DNA of 6,938 bases, taken from positions 1 to 6,938 of the forward strand of contig JACCZZ010000375.1 of the NCBI GenBank assembly GCA_013695715.1. Reading direction: 5' to 3'. Shown here piece after piece: positions 1-5,633 of the stretch. The notes below the pieces were generated by a model. The model saw nothing but the letters and a program-made list of their open reading frames with translations. It ran no database searches and was not told the origin of the DNA. The first letter of the stretch is position 1; each line of letters opens with the position of its first letter. Both the position numbers and the translations under genes were made by a program. This stretch comes from Chitinophagales bacterium (GTDB lineage Bacteria > Bacteroidota > Bacteroidia > Chitinophagales > UBA10324).

Positions 1-1
1 G

Positions 2-217
2 AACCGTGTGAGCACCCTCGTTTTAAAGGGTGAAGATGCAACGCGCACAGCAATGGCAAAAACAGTAGGACTTCCACTGGCTATAATGGTTCGTCTGATA
101 ATACAGAATGAAGTATTCCTGACGGGAGTGCACATTCCTGTGATGACACAGATCTACGAGCCTGTATTAAAGGAGCTGGAATTGTATGGTGTGAATTTTA
201 TGGAGGAAGAGGGTTAG
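2..217 (+). CDS. Saccharopine dehydrogenase (LYS9-like), C-terminal fragment
   Basis: The frame is open from the left window edge, so only the last 71 residues are present; the GTG at position 8 is internal, not a start. The segment carries the TAMAKTVGLPLAI helix, then LTGVHIPV and IYEPVLKELELYGV, which I recognise as the C-terminal end of saccharopine dehydrogenase/reductase of the yeast Lys9 type. These enzymes are usually about 400-450 residues and interconvert saccharopine with glutamate plus aminoadipate semialdehyde using NAD(P). In bacteria with this enzyme the usual role is lysine catabolism or a related amino-acid oxidation. The nucleotide-binding domain lies outside the window, so cofactor preference and direction cannot be judged. 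The next gene converges on it from the opposite strand; the 134-base gap holds no clear intrinsic terminator. Confidence 0.85.
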   Translation, partial: NRVSTLVLKGEDATRTAMAKTVGLPLAIMVRLIIQNEVFLTGVHIPVMTQIYEPVLKELELYGVNFMEEEG

Positions 218-351
218 ACATTGACCATGCTTCCTGGTTTCAAAATACTCTTATTATATACACGTAGAAGCTTTTGCTATGGCTATCCAAAGATGTATTC
301 GCAATTCATATGTTTCGGTAAAGCTTTAAACAATTATTTTCTTGTTTATAG

Positions 352-825
352 TTATGGATATATGTGCTGGAGATGACTTTTTTCAGAACGAATAGTAATC
401 AATCCAATAGCAATAAAAAGAACTCCTGATGCAAGGAACATATGATCATAAATAGAAAGCCCAAAACGTTCAACAACATGATGAATGCCTAAAATATAAT
501 GGTCTATTATTCCTTCAACTAAATTAAAAATTCCCCATCCCATTAACCCTGATCCAAAGAAAATACGACCTGACCAAGGCACATTCTTCTGCCTTGCTAC
601 TTCCCATAAAAGACTGATTGAAATGGCCGTTGTTATCCATGTCAATGCATGAAATAAGCCATCCCAAACCATACTTGTTTTAATGTTTACAATTGTATCC
701 TGGGGCAACTTTGCGGAAAGCATACTGTGTAGCTGCAATATTTGATGAAATAAAATTCCATCTGCAAAGCCCCCCATACCAACTCCCATTACGTTCCCTG
801 CAGCAATCAAAGGTTTATTATTCAT
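352..825 (-). CDS. DUF2243 family four-helix membrane protein
   Basis: This 157-residue protein has four probable membrane segments, near residues 8-30, 55-75, 87-106 and 127-146. It shows the signatures of the DUF2243 family: GGFADGILFHQILQ (18-31), WDGLFHALTW (54-63) and GIFNLVEGIIDHYILGIHHV (98-117). Histidines and acidic residues sit in or next to the helices (H27, D55, H59, E104, D108, H109, H115, H116, H128). This looks like a possible metal or heme site, but no function is established for the family as far as I know. Its ATG (825-823) overlaps the TGA of the upstream 76-residue gene (824-822) in an ATGA junction, so the two are almost certainly cotranscribed and translationally coupled. 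Length is normal for the family. Family assignment is firm; role unknown. Confidence 0.85.
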   Translation of the reverse strand: MNNKPLIAAGNVMGVGMGGFADGILFHQILQLHSMLSAKLPQDTIVNIKTSMVWDGLFHALTWITTAISISLLWEVARQKNVPWSGRIFFGSGLMGWGIFNLVEGIIDHYILGIHHVVERFGLSIYDHMFLASGVLFIAIGLITIRSEKSHLQHIYP

Positions 826-1052
826 TTATTATTATTGATCGATACTTTTTTCTGCCAACCATCATTATAAATAAAAATTGTAATTAAGAAAAATATTGCG
901 AAGGGTAACAACGTAATGAATAGATTAAGGAAGAAGTCATGTCCAAAAAGCAAACGCCGAATTTGTGTTGCAGTTTCTGATTTGCAAAATGGACAGGCTG
1001 CAGAGATAGTAGAAATAAGCAGGAATAATAAGCACAATACAAAAACCTTCAT
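822..1052 (-). CDS. Small exported/membrane protein with CPFC motif, coupled to DUF2243
   Basis: A 76-residue protein. Residues 1-19 look like a signal peptide: Lys2, a hydrophobic core VFVLCLLFLLIST, then ISAA. A C-P-F-C motif follows at residues 20-23, then KSETATQIRRLLFG, then a second hydrophobic segment (about 41-62) ending in a short lysine-containing tail. Predicted topology places the CPFC pair outside the cytoplasmic membrane, tethered by one helix. CxxC pairs with Pro at the second position occur in disulfide-active and metal-binding sites. Cleavage after Ala19 would leave Cys20 first, but the sequence before it (SAA) is a poor lipobox, so lipidation is doubtful. The gene ends in an ATGA overlap with the DUF2243 gene, strong evidence that it is real. 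I do not know a named family. No Shine-Dalgarno is seen before the ATG. Confidence 0.75.
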   Translation of the reverse strand: MKVFVLCLLFLLISTISAACPFCKSETATQIRRLLFGHDFFLNLFITLLPFAIFFLITIFIYNDGWQKKVSINNNK

Positions 1053-1091
1053 GTTCTGGGATTAAATCATGATGAGTTAAAAATTAGTTTT

Positions 1092-1099
1092 CAAAAATA
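1092..1099 (-). promoter_or_regulatory. Candidate -7 box for the CPFC/DUF2243 unit
   Basis: Read on the minus strand this is TATTTTTG, a match to the Bacteroidota -7 consensus TAnnTTTG. It lies about 40 bases before the ATG of the CPFC gene, a plausible leader length. No good TTTG -33 element is visible at the expected 19-21 base spacing, and the region is AT-rich, so a chance match is possible. Confidence 0.35.
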
Positions 1100-1123
1100 A
1101 TTATTACCAGAACAGAATAAATC

Positions 1124-1131
1124 TATCTTTG
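1124..1131 (+). promoter_or_regulatory. Candidate -7 box for queA (possibly queA-ispD-GT)
   Basis: TATCTTTG followed by CAG matches the Bacteroidota -7 consensus TAnnTTTG and its common TATCTTTGCA form. Transcription would begin near 1138, giving a leader of roughly 90 bases before the queA ATG. The -33 TTTG element is not convincing. Within the leader, GTTTTT/AAAAAC (1138-1152) could form only a weak AT hairpin. I see no preQ1 riboswitch. Confidence 0.5.
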
Positions 1132-1230
1132 CAGTCCGTTTTTCAAAAAAACCTAACCATCATCATTATAAAATCTGGTGTTTTAAGGACTTTGAACAAC
1201 TTTTAATAAACCGTAATTTATTGAAAGTAC

Positions 1231-2280
1231 ATGAAATTATCTCAGTTTAGATTTGATCTCCCCCAATCTCTCATAGCTCAAACCCCTACTAAAAACCGCG
1301 ATGACTCAAAGCTCATGATTATAGAGCGGAAAACAGGGAAAATTAAACACAAAACTTTTAAGGAGATACTCACCATTTTCGGTGAAAAGGATTGTGTGGT
1401 GCTGAACAATACCAAAGTTTTTCCTGCACGTCTGTATGGAAGAAAAGAAAAAACAGGAGCTAAAATTGAAGTTTTTCTTCTTCGAGAATTAAATCATCAG
1501 ATGCGTCTGTGGGATGTGCTTGTTGATCCTGCACGTAAAATCCGGGTGGGTAATAAGCTATATTTTGGAACGGATGGTTTGCTTGTTGCAGAAGTTGTTG
1601 ACAATACTACGTCGCGGGGAAGAACGATCCGTTTTCTCTACGATGGTACCGATGATGAGTTGAAAGAAACCTTATATTCTCTTGGAGAAACCCCCATTCC
1701 TAAGTACATAAAGCGCAAGCCGGATGCCATGGATAAGGAACGGTATCAAACGGTATTTGCAAAAGTGGAAGGAGCAGTAGCAGCTCCTATTGCAGGTTTG
1801 CATTTTAGCCGTGAATTGCTAAAGCGTCTTGAAATTAAAGGCGTTGAGCTTGCAGAACTAACCCTGCACACAGGTTTGGGTACATTCCGCCAAATAGAGG
1901 TGGAAGATCTTAGCAAGCACAAAATGGATGCAGAATATTTTAAGATTGATGATATAACATGTAAAATCATCAATCGTGCCATTGATAACAAGGCAAAGGT
2001 TTGTGCAATAGGAACCACTACCATGCGGGGCATTGAGTCAGCGGTTTCAGCCCGCAGGTATGTAAAACCTGTAGAAGGTTGGACAAATCTTTTTATTCAT
2101 CCTCCTTATGAATTCAGCATTGCTAACTGCATGATATCGAATTTTCACATGCCGAAAACCAGTTTAATGATTATGGTTTGTGCATTTGGTGGCTATGAAC
2201 TTATGATGGATGCTTATAAACTTGCCGTGAAAGAAAAATATCGTTTCTCTACCTATGGAGATGCGTTACTCATAATGTAA
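1231..2280 (+). CDS. queA: S-adenosylmethionine:tRNA ribosyltransferase-isomerase QueA
   Basis: QueA transfers and isomerises the ribose of S-adenosylmethionine onto 7-aminomethyl-7-deazaguanine at tRNA position 34, forming epoxyqueuosine in queuosine synthesis. The 349-residue product is full length for the family and begins [19 protein letters not shown]. Family landmarks run in order: [12 protein letters not shown] (57-68), GETPIPKYI (152-160), [15 protein letters not shown] (172-186) with AGLHFS after it, TLHTGLGTF (211-219), [10 protein letters not shown] (261-270), [13 protein letters not shown] (304-316) and the terminal [12 protein letters not shown]. One oddity is Ile188 in AAPIAGLHF where the usual residue is Thr. 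No Shine-Dalgarno is seen; the ATG is chosen because the family N-terminus starts exactly there. It is followed at 85 bases by ispD on the same strand, an adjacency I associate with Bacteroidota genomes, so cotranscription is likely. Confidence 0.97.
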   Translation: MKLSQFRFDLPQSLIAQTPTKNRDDSKLMIIERKTGKIKHKTFKEILTIFGEKDCVVLNNTKVFPARLYGRKEKTGAKIEVFLLRELNHQMRLWDVLVDPARKIRVGNKLYFGTDGLLVAEVVDNTTSRGRTIRFLYDGTDDELKETLYSLGETPIPKYIKRKPDAMDKERYQTVFAKVEGAVAAPIAGLHFSRELLKRLEIKGVELAELTLHTGLGTFRQIEVEDLSKHKMDAEYFKIDDITCKIINRAIDNKAKVCAIGTTTMRGIESAVSARRYVKPVEGWTNLFIHPPYEFSIANCMISNFHMPKTSLMIMVCAFGGYELMMDAYKLAVKEKYRFSTYGDALLIM

Positions 2281-2365
2281 TTGAATTAGTTTCATAAGGA
2301 TATAGAGATATTGCAAAACTTTTGCGATCTTTAAGACATCCTTCTTCAAATCAATACTGATTCCC

Positions 2366-3052
2366 TTGAGTGAAAAAAAGTATGTAATCATTGCCGCAGG
2401 CGGATATGGAACCCGCATGCAGTCTGAGGTTCCTAAACAATTTTTGCTCCTGGGCGGAGTGCCGGTAATCGTTCATGCCATTCAGATATTTAATAAAATA
2501 TGGGATGATGCTCAATTTATTGTAGTGCTGCCGGAAGACCAATTAGTAAGATGGGAGAAAATCAATAAAAAATTTTTAAGAAAAAAGAATATCAGAGCAA
2601 CGTGCGGTGGAGCAACAAGATTTCATTCTGTAAGGAATGGATTAAAGTTTGTAAAAGATGAAGGCATCATTGCTGTACAAGATGCTTGTAGGCCACTTAC
2701 ATCAGAGCAACTACTTACTAAGTGCCTGGATGAAGTGATAGATAAGAAAGTTGTTATTCCTGTTATAGATCTAAAAGATTCTATAAGAGAAATAATAAAA
2801 GATGGATCCCGTAACCGGAACCGTGCTAAATACAAGGCGGTTCAGACTCCACAATGTTTTTATGCTTCCATCCTTAAAAATGCCTACCGCCAAACTTTCG
2901 TAGAATCCTTTACCGATGATGCATCTGTGGTTGAAGCAGCTGGATACCGCGTTCATATGGTAGAAGGAGAACCCGATAATTTCAAGATCACGACTCCATA
3001 TGATATGATGCTTGCCGAAATTATATTACATAAACAACAGACCGCTTCCTGA
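2366..3052 (+). CDS. ispD: 2-C-methyl-D-erythritol 4-phosphate cytidylyltransferase IspD
   Basis: IspD joins CTP and methylerythritol 4-phosphate to give CDP-methylerythritol, the third step of the MEP isoprenoid pathway. The 228-residue protein has the glycine-rich nucleotide loop AAGGYGTRM (10-18) with Arg17, Lys24 in PKQFLLLGG, GGATRFHSVRNGL, TPQCF, TDDASVVEAAG and the C-terminal VEGEPDNFKITTP containing the substrate-contacting Lys. The start is TTG at 2366: the frame is open back to a TAG at 2303 but offers no ATG or GTG, and the next ATG lies inside the nucleotide loop. The motif usually written VHDxxRP is VQDACRP here, with Gln for His and Cys in the variable position; the Asp and Arg are kept. 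The 85-base gap from queA contains a short palindrome, GCAAAACTTTTGC (2313-2325), of unclear meaning. Confidence 0.95.
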   Translation: MSEKKYVIIAAGGYGTRMQSEVPKQFLLLGGVPVIVHAIQIFNKIWDDAQFIVVLPEDQLVRWEKINKKFLRKKNIRATCGGATRFHSVRNGLKFVKDEGIIAVQDACRPLTSEQLLTKCLDEVIDKKVVIPVIDLKDSIREIIKDGSRNRNRAKYKAVQTPQCFYASILKNAYRQTFVESFTDDASVVEAAGYRVHMVEGEPDNFKITTPYDMMLAEIILHKQQTAS

Positions 3053-3132
3053 TCAAAAGGTATTATCATTTTCTAAATACCTGATTGCACTGATCAGTAA
3101 ACCGCAATTATGTTTTTTAATGATATTGTTTA

Positions 3133-4023
3133 ATGAATATAAGCGGCTTTACCTTTATAAGAAATGGAATTAATTTAAAATATCCCTTTGTTGAATCTAT
3201 ACAATCCATTCTACCCATCTGCGATGAAATAGTGGTTGCAGTAGGAAATAGTGAAGATGCAACACGAGAATACGTACGCAATATCCATCCCACTAAAATT
3301 AAAATTATTGATACCGTCTGGGATGACACTCTTAGAACGGGGGGCAAGATTCTGGCGCAGCAGACTAATGTTGCATTTGATGCAATTAACGGCGAGTGGG
3401 GGTTTTATCTACAGGGTGATGAGGTTGTTCATGAAAATGATCTAGACAAAATATTAAACGATGCAAGAAAATATTTAAATAATAAAAACGTAAATGGATT
3501 GCTTTTTAATTATTTCCATTTTTATGGGAATTATAATTATATCGCTAAGCCAGGAACCCGTGGCACTTACCCCTATGAAGTTCGTCTAATAAGAAATAAT
3601 AAGATGATCCGTTCTTTTCAAGATGCGCAGGGCTTCAGGATGTTTGCTTCGAACTACCCCAGGCCGCAACGTTTTAATGTGAAAAAATCCAACGCTTATA
3701 TTTTTCATTATGGAAAAGTGCGTGGACCAATGGATGAATTGGAGCGAGCAAAAGAATTTCACAAGCTGTGGCATGATGATAAACACATAGATCGTATGAT
3801 GGGCAATGCAAAAACATTCAATTATTCCCCTGACTATCCACTACAAATATTTACCGGATCTCACCCTAAGGTGATGCAAAGAAGAATCACGGAAACAAAT
3901 TGGGATTTTAAATATAATCCTTCCATGGTGAATACCTCTTCAGGACATAAAGTCCTTAATCTTTTGGAACATACAACAGGACTTCGTCCTTTCAGTTTCA
4001 GGAATTATAACCTTATAAAATGA
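3133..4023 (+). CDS. GT-A fold glycosyltransferase (family 2-like)
   Basis: A 296-residue soluble protein without signal peptide or clear membrane segment. The N-terminus SGFTFIRNG followed by YPFVESIQSILPICDEIVV and VGNSEDATRE fits the nucleotide-sugar binding start of family 2-like glycosyltransferases. FYLQGDEVVHE (91-101) supplies the acidic metal/nucleotide site (D96, E97) in place of the canonical DxD. The later region has conserved-looking blocks HFYGNYNY, YEVRLIRNN, FQDAQGFRM, YIFHYGKVR, FTGSHPKVM and a closing FSFRNYNLI. I recognise this as a discrete Bacteroidota glycosyltransferase subgroup, but donor and acceptor are unknown. An in-frame TGA at 3121-3123 fixes the start at ATG 3133. 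It follows ispD by 80 bases on the same strand; no other polysaccharide genes are near, so it may act in core envelope glycan or lipid sugar assembly. Confidence 0.85.
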   Translation: MNISGFTFIRNGINLKYPFVESIQSILPICDEIVVAVGNSEDATREYVRNIHPTKIKIIDTVWDDTLRTGGKILAQQTNVAFDAINGEWGFYLQGDEVVHENDLDKILNDARKYLNNKNVNGLLFNYFHFYGNYNYIAKPGTRGTYPYEVRLIRNNKMIRSFQDAQGFRMFASNYPRPQRFNVKKSNAYIFHYGKVRGPMDELERAKEFHKLWHDDKHIDRMMGNAKTFNYSPDYPLQIFTGSHPKVMQRRITETNWDFKYNPSMVNTSSGHKVLNLLEHTTGLRPFSFRNYNLIK

Positions 4024-4102
4024 GGTAAATAAATGCAGCTCCAGCTGTGGTAAATCGTAGGCGAAGTATTTGTTAAAAAGATAATCAGTCTATGCTTTTA
4101 AA

Positions 4103-4324
4103 TCAATACTCATCTTCATTGAAAAAGAAATCGTCGTGTGTGGGGTAATCAGGCCATATATCATCTATGCCTTCAAATAATTCTCCTTCATCTTCCAGCT
4201 CCTGCAAATTTTCAATTACTTCTATAGGAGCACCAGAACGAATTGCATAATCTATCAACTCATCTTTTGTCGCCGGCCACGGCGCGTCTTCAAGGTATGA
4301 TGCCAATTCTAGCGTCCAGTACAT
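4103..4324 (-). CDS. DUF2795 domain acidic small protein
   Basis: A 73-residue, strongly acidic protein (many Asp/Glu, few Lys/Arg) starting MYWTLELASYLEDAPWPATK and continuing KDELIDYAIRSGAP, then a Glu/Asp-rich helix and IWPDYPTHDDFFFNEDEY at the end. I recognise it as the short DUF2795-type protein that is highly conserved across Bacteroidota. It has no signal peptide or membrane segment, so it should be cytoplasmic. The function is not known to me; small acidic helical proteins of this kind may bind another protein or a basic partner, but that is speculation. Length is full for the group. A good promoter match lies just upstream, so it is probably transcribed separately from the adenosyltransferase gene 107 bases upstream. 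A run of seven C (coding sense, 4337-4343) lies in the leader. Confidence 0.85.
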   Translation of the reverse strand: MYWTLELASYLEDAPWPATKDELIDYAIRSGAPIEVIENLQELEDEGELFEGIDDIWPDYPTHDDFFFNEDEY

Positions 4325-4355
4325 AATCTATTTTAAGGGGGGGTCAAATTTTTCG

Positions 4356-4385
4356 CAAAAATAGATGAATAATCCACAAAGCAAA
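4356..4385 (-). promoter_or_regulatory. Promoter of the DUF2795 gene
   Basis: On the minus strand TTTG (4385-4382) is followed after 18 bases by TATTTTTG (4363-4356). This matches the Bacteroidota -33/-7 pattern TTTG-N19-21-TAnnTTTG with spacing one base short. The predicted start of transcription, near 4349, leaves a leader of about 25 bases to the ATG at 4324. It is the best two-box promoter match I found in the window. Confidence 0.6.
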
Positions 4386-4431
4386 ATTTATTACCAACCT
4401 CCATTGTTTCATTTTTGATAGTTACAGACTT

Positions 4432-4980
4432 TTATAGCCGTGGCTTCCATGGGATTTCTTCGCTTAGAGTGTCGTGAGAAATTTTACGCGCCAAAATGAA
4501 TAAATAGTCAGACAGGCGGTTGAGATACTTAATGATAATAAGATCTACCGGGCTATGATCATTTAATTCTGTAACAAGGCGTTCTGTTTTGCGACAAACA
4601 CATCGGGCGATGTGACAAATTGAATTTATGGCATTGCCACCGGGAAGAATAAAGTGTTTCATCTCGGGTAATGGCTCATTCATAATATCGATTTCCTTTT
4701 CTAAAAGTTCAACATCACGTTCATGCAAATCCGGTACTTGCATTCGGGAATGTTCAGGATCACTGGCAAGCAGTGATCCGATTGTGAAAAGGCGATCCTG
4801 AATCTCTTTTAATACCTCTCTCGTCGCGGCCATTTGCTCCTGATCTCGTACCAATCCAATCCATGAATTTAATTCATCAACTGTTCCATAGGCATCTATG
4901 CGTATATGATGTTTTGGAACACGCGCTCCTCCAATCAACTGAGTGGTACCTGAATCACCTTTCTTTGTGTAAATTTTCAT
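4432..4980 (-). CDS. pduO: PduO-type cob(I)alamin adenosyltransferase
   Basis: The enzyme transfers the adenosyl group of ATP to cob(I)alamin or a precursor, making coenzyme B12 in the cytoplasm. The 182-residue protein is full length. It starts with the ATP-binding KIYTKKGDSGTTQLIGG (2-18), then YGTVDELNSWIGLVRD (31-46), LPGGNAINSICHIAR (112-126), RCVCRKTERL (126-135) and IIKYLNRLSDYLFILAR (149-165). The Arg-rich helix keeps R126, R130, E133 and R134, but has Lys131 where many relatives, including human MMAB, have a second Arg. N154 and D158 in the YLNRLSD motif are intact. No cobalamin biosynthesis genes, B12-dependent enzyme or recognisable cobalamin riboswitch are nearby, so salvage of imported corrinoid is the simplest reading. 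The ATG at 4980 is right next to the family N-terminal motif. Confidence 0.93.
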   Translation of the reverse strand: MKIYTKKGDSGTTQLIGGARVPKHHIRIDAYGTVDELNSWIGLVRDQEQMAATREVLKEIQDRLFTIGSLLASDPEHSRMQVPDLHERDVELLEKEIDIMNEPLPEMKHFILPGGNAINSICHIARCVCRKTERLVTELNDHSPVDLIIIKYLNRLSDYLFILARKISHDTLSEEIPWKPRL

Positions 4981-5145
4981 GTTTAATTATTTCAATAAGG
5001 TTTATAAATGGGATTTTAATATATGCAGACACATTTTTCTGATCTGTAAGTTCATATACAAGCGGAGTGGTAAAAATATAAGATAGGCTCATCTTTTTTT
5101 CTTGCTCAGTTACTTTCATAGCCTCAATAAAATGTAATTGGAATA

Positions 5146-5178
5146 TTCTGTTCAGTTATTATTGTAATGAGAACAGAA
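5146..5178. repeat. Inverted repeat upstream of DUF423 promoter (possible operator)
   Basis: TTCTGTTC (5146-5153) is repeated in perfect inverted form as GAACAGAA (5171-5178) with a 17-base AT-rich spacer. It ends about 23 bases before the candidate -7 box of the DUF423 gene, where the -33 element would start, a position suited to regulator binding. An 8-base match with this freedom of spacing is expected about once or twice by chance in a window this size, so confidence is low. Confidence 0.25.
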
Positions 5179-5200
5179 CCAGTTCGCTGATTCAATTTGT

Positions 5201-5208
5201 TAGATTTG
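5201..5208 (+). promoter_or_regulatory. Candidate -7 box for the DUF423 gene
   Basis: TAGATTTG fits the Bacteroidota -7 consensus TAnnTTTG. Transcription would begin near 5215, giving a leader of about 38 bases to the ATG at 5253. No clear TTTG -33 element is found at 19-21 bases upstream. The rest of the 272-base divergent gap (4981-5252) holds no gene I can support and no confident promoter for the adenosyltransferase gene on the other strand. Confidence 0.45.
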
Positions 5209-5252
5209 ACCAACCAATTTGATTCAATAAACACACCTTCATAATTTACAAA

Positions 5253-5633
5253 ATGGAAAAGCGGTTTTTGGTTGCAGGCAGCATCTTTGGTGGAAGTGCA
5301 GTTGCATTAGGTGCCTTTGCTGCTCATGGATTGAAAAATATATTGACAGTAGATAACCTGCGAATATTTCACACTGCTGTAGAGTACCAATTTTATCATG
5401 CTCTTGCACTCATGATAACAGGAGTTGTTTCAAGCAAAATCAGAACTACGCAAATTAAGTGGTCAGGCAACTTCTTCATTACAGGTATCTTATTGTTTTC
5501 TGGATCATTGTATTGTCTGTCTGTTTTTGCTAATCTTTCATTTATGGGAATGATAACTCCAATAGGAGGACTGTGTTTCTTGGCAGGATGGCTCCTGCTC
5601 TGTTTATCTTCTTTATCTTATAAGTCTTCATAA
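5253..5633 (+). CDS. DUF423 family small membrane protein
   Basis: A 126-residue integral membrane protein with four hydrophobic segments, near residues 7-25, 45-62, 72-92 and 98-121. It shows the DUF423 (YgdD/YwdK-like) signatures in order: GGSAVALGAFAAHGLK (14-29), FHTAVEYQFYHALAL (39-53), LLFSGSLYCLSVF (80-92) and TPIGGLCFLAGWLLL (102-116). Length is typical. The family sits in the cytoplasmic membrane and has no firmly established biochemical role that I know of. The start ATG lies directly before the first helix, and no Shine-Dalgarno is seen. The gene stands alone, divergent from the adenosyltransferase and convergent with the OmpA-type gene, and its stop codon lies inside an AT-rich inverted repeat. 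Confidence 0.92.
   Translation: MEKRFLVAGSIFGGSAVALGAFAAHGLKNILTVDNLRIFHTAVEYQFYHALALMITGVVSSKIRTTQIKWSGNFFITGILLFSGSLYCLSVFANLSFMGMITPIGGLCFLAGWLLLCLSSLSYKSS

Noticed and set aside
8..10. GTG at position 8 as the true start of the first gene
   Set aside because: The frame is open to the window edge and the encoded segment is recognisably the C-terminal end of a much longer enzyme family.
311..332. TGTTT...AAACA with the palindrome TAAAGCTTTA as a terminator between the converging first two genes
   Set aside because: The stems are short, AT-rich and cannot form together, and no T run follows on either strand.
991..1002. Lipobox in the CPFC protein giving a lipoprotein at Cys20
   Set aside because: The residues before Cys are S-A-A with no Leu/Val/Ile at -3, so signal peptidase I cleavage or a retained anchor is more likely.
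1132..1230. preQ1 riboswitch in the queA leader (an A-run followed by CCTAACC resembles part of the preQ1-I tail)
   Set aside because: The required upstream stem-loop with the GGTTC-like segment is absent and no pseudoknot partner is visible.
1746..2033. 95-codon open frame on the minus strand inside queA
   Set aside because: It lies wholly inside a clearly coding gene, and its translation shows no recognisable domain; it is an antisense shadow.
4036..4047. CAGCTCCAGCTG after the glycosyltransferase gene as a terminator hairpin
   Set aside because: The two-base loop is too tight, only a three-pair stem would remain, and no U-tract follows.
4333..4404. 23-codon ORF on the minus strand between the adenosyltransferase and DUF2795 genes
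   Set aside because: It spans the predicted promoter and transcription start of the DUF2795 gene, so that transcript would not contain it; no homology or coding signal is recognisable.
5188..5228. Direct repeat TGATTCAAT at 5188-5196 and 5220-5228 flanking the DUF423 -7 box
   Set aside because: A 9-base AT-rich repeat in an AT-rich leader is weak evidence and gives no further dyad or phasing.
4981..5252. Cobalamin riboswitch upstream of the adenosyltransferase gene
   Set aside because: No B12-box-like core (GCCACTG-type) or multi-helix structure can be seen on the minus strand.
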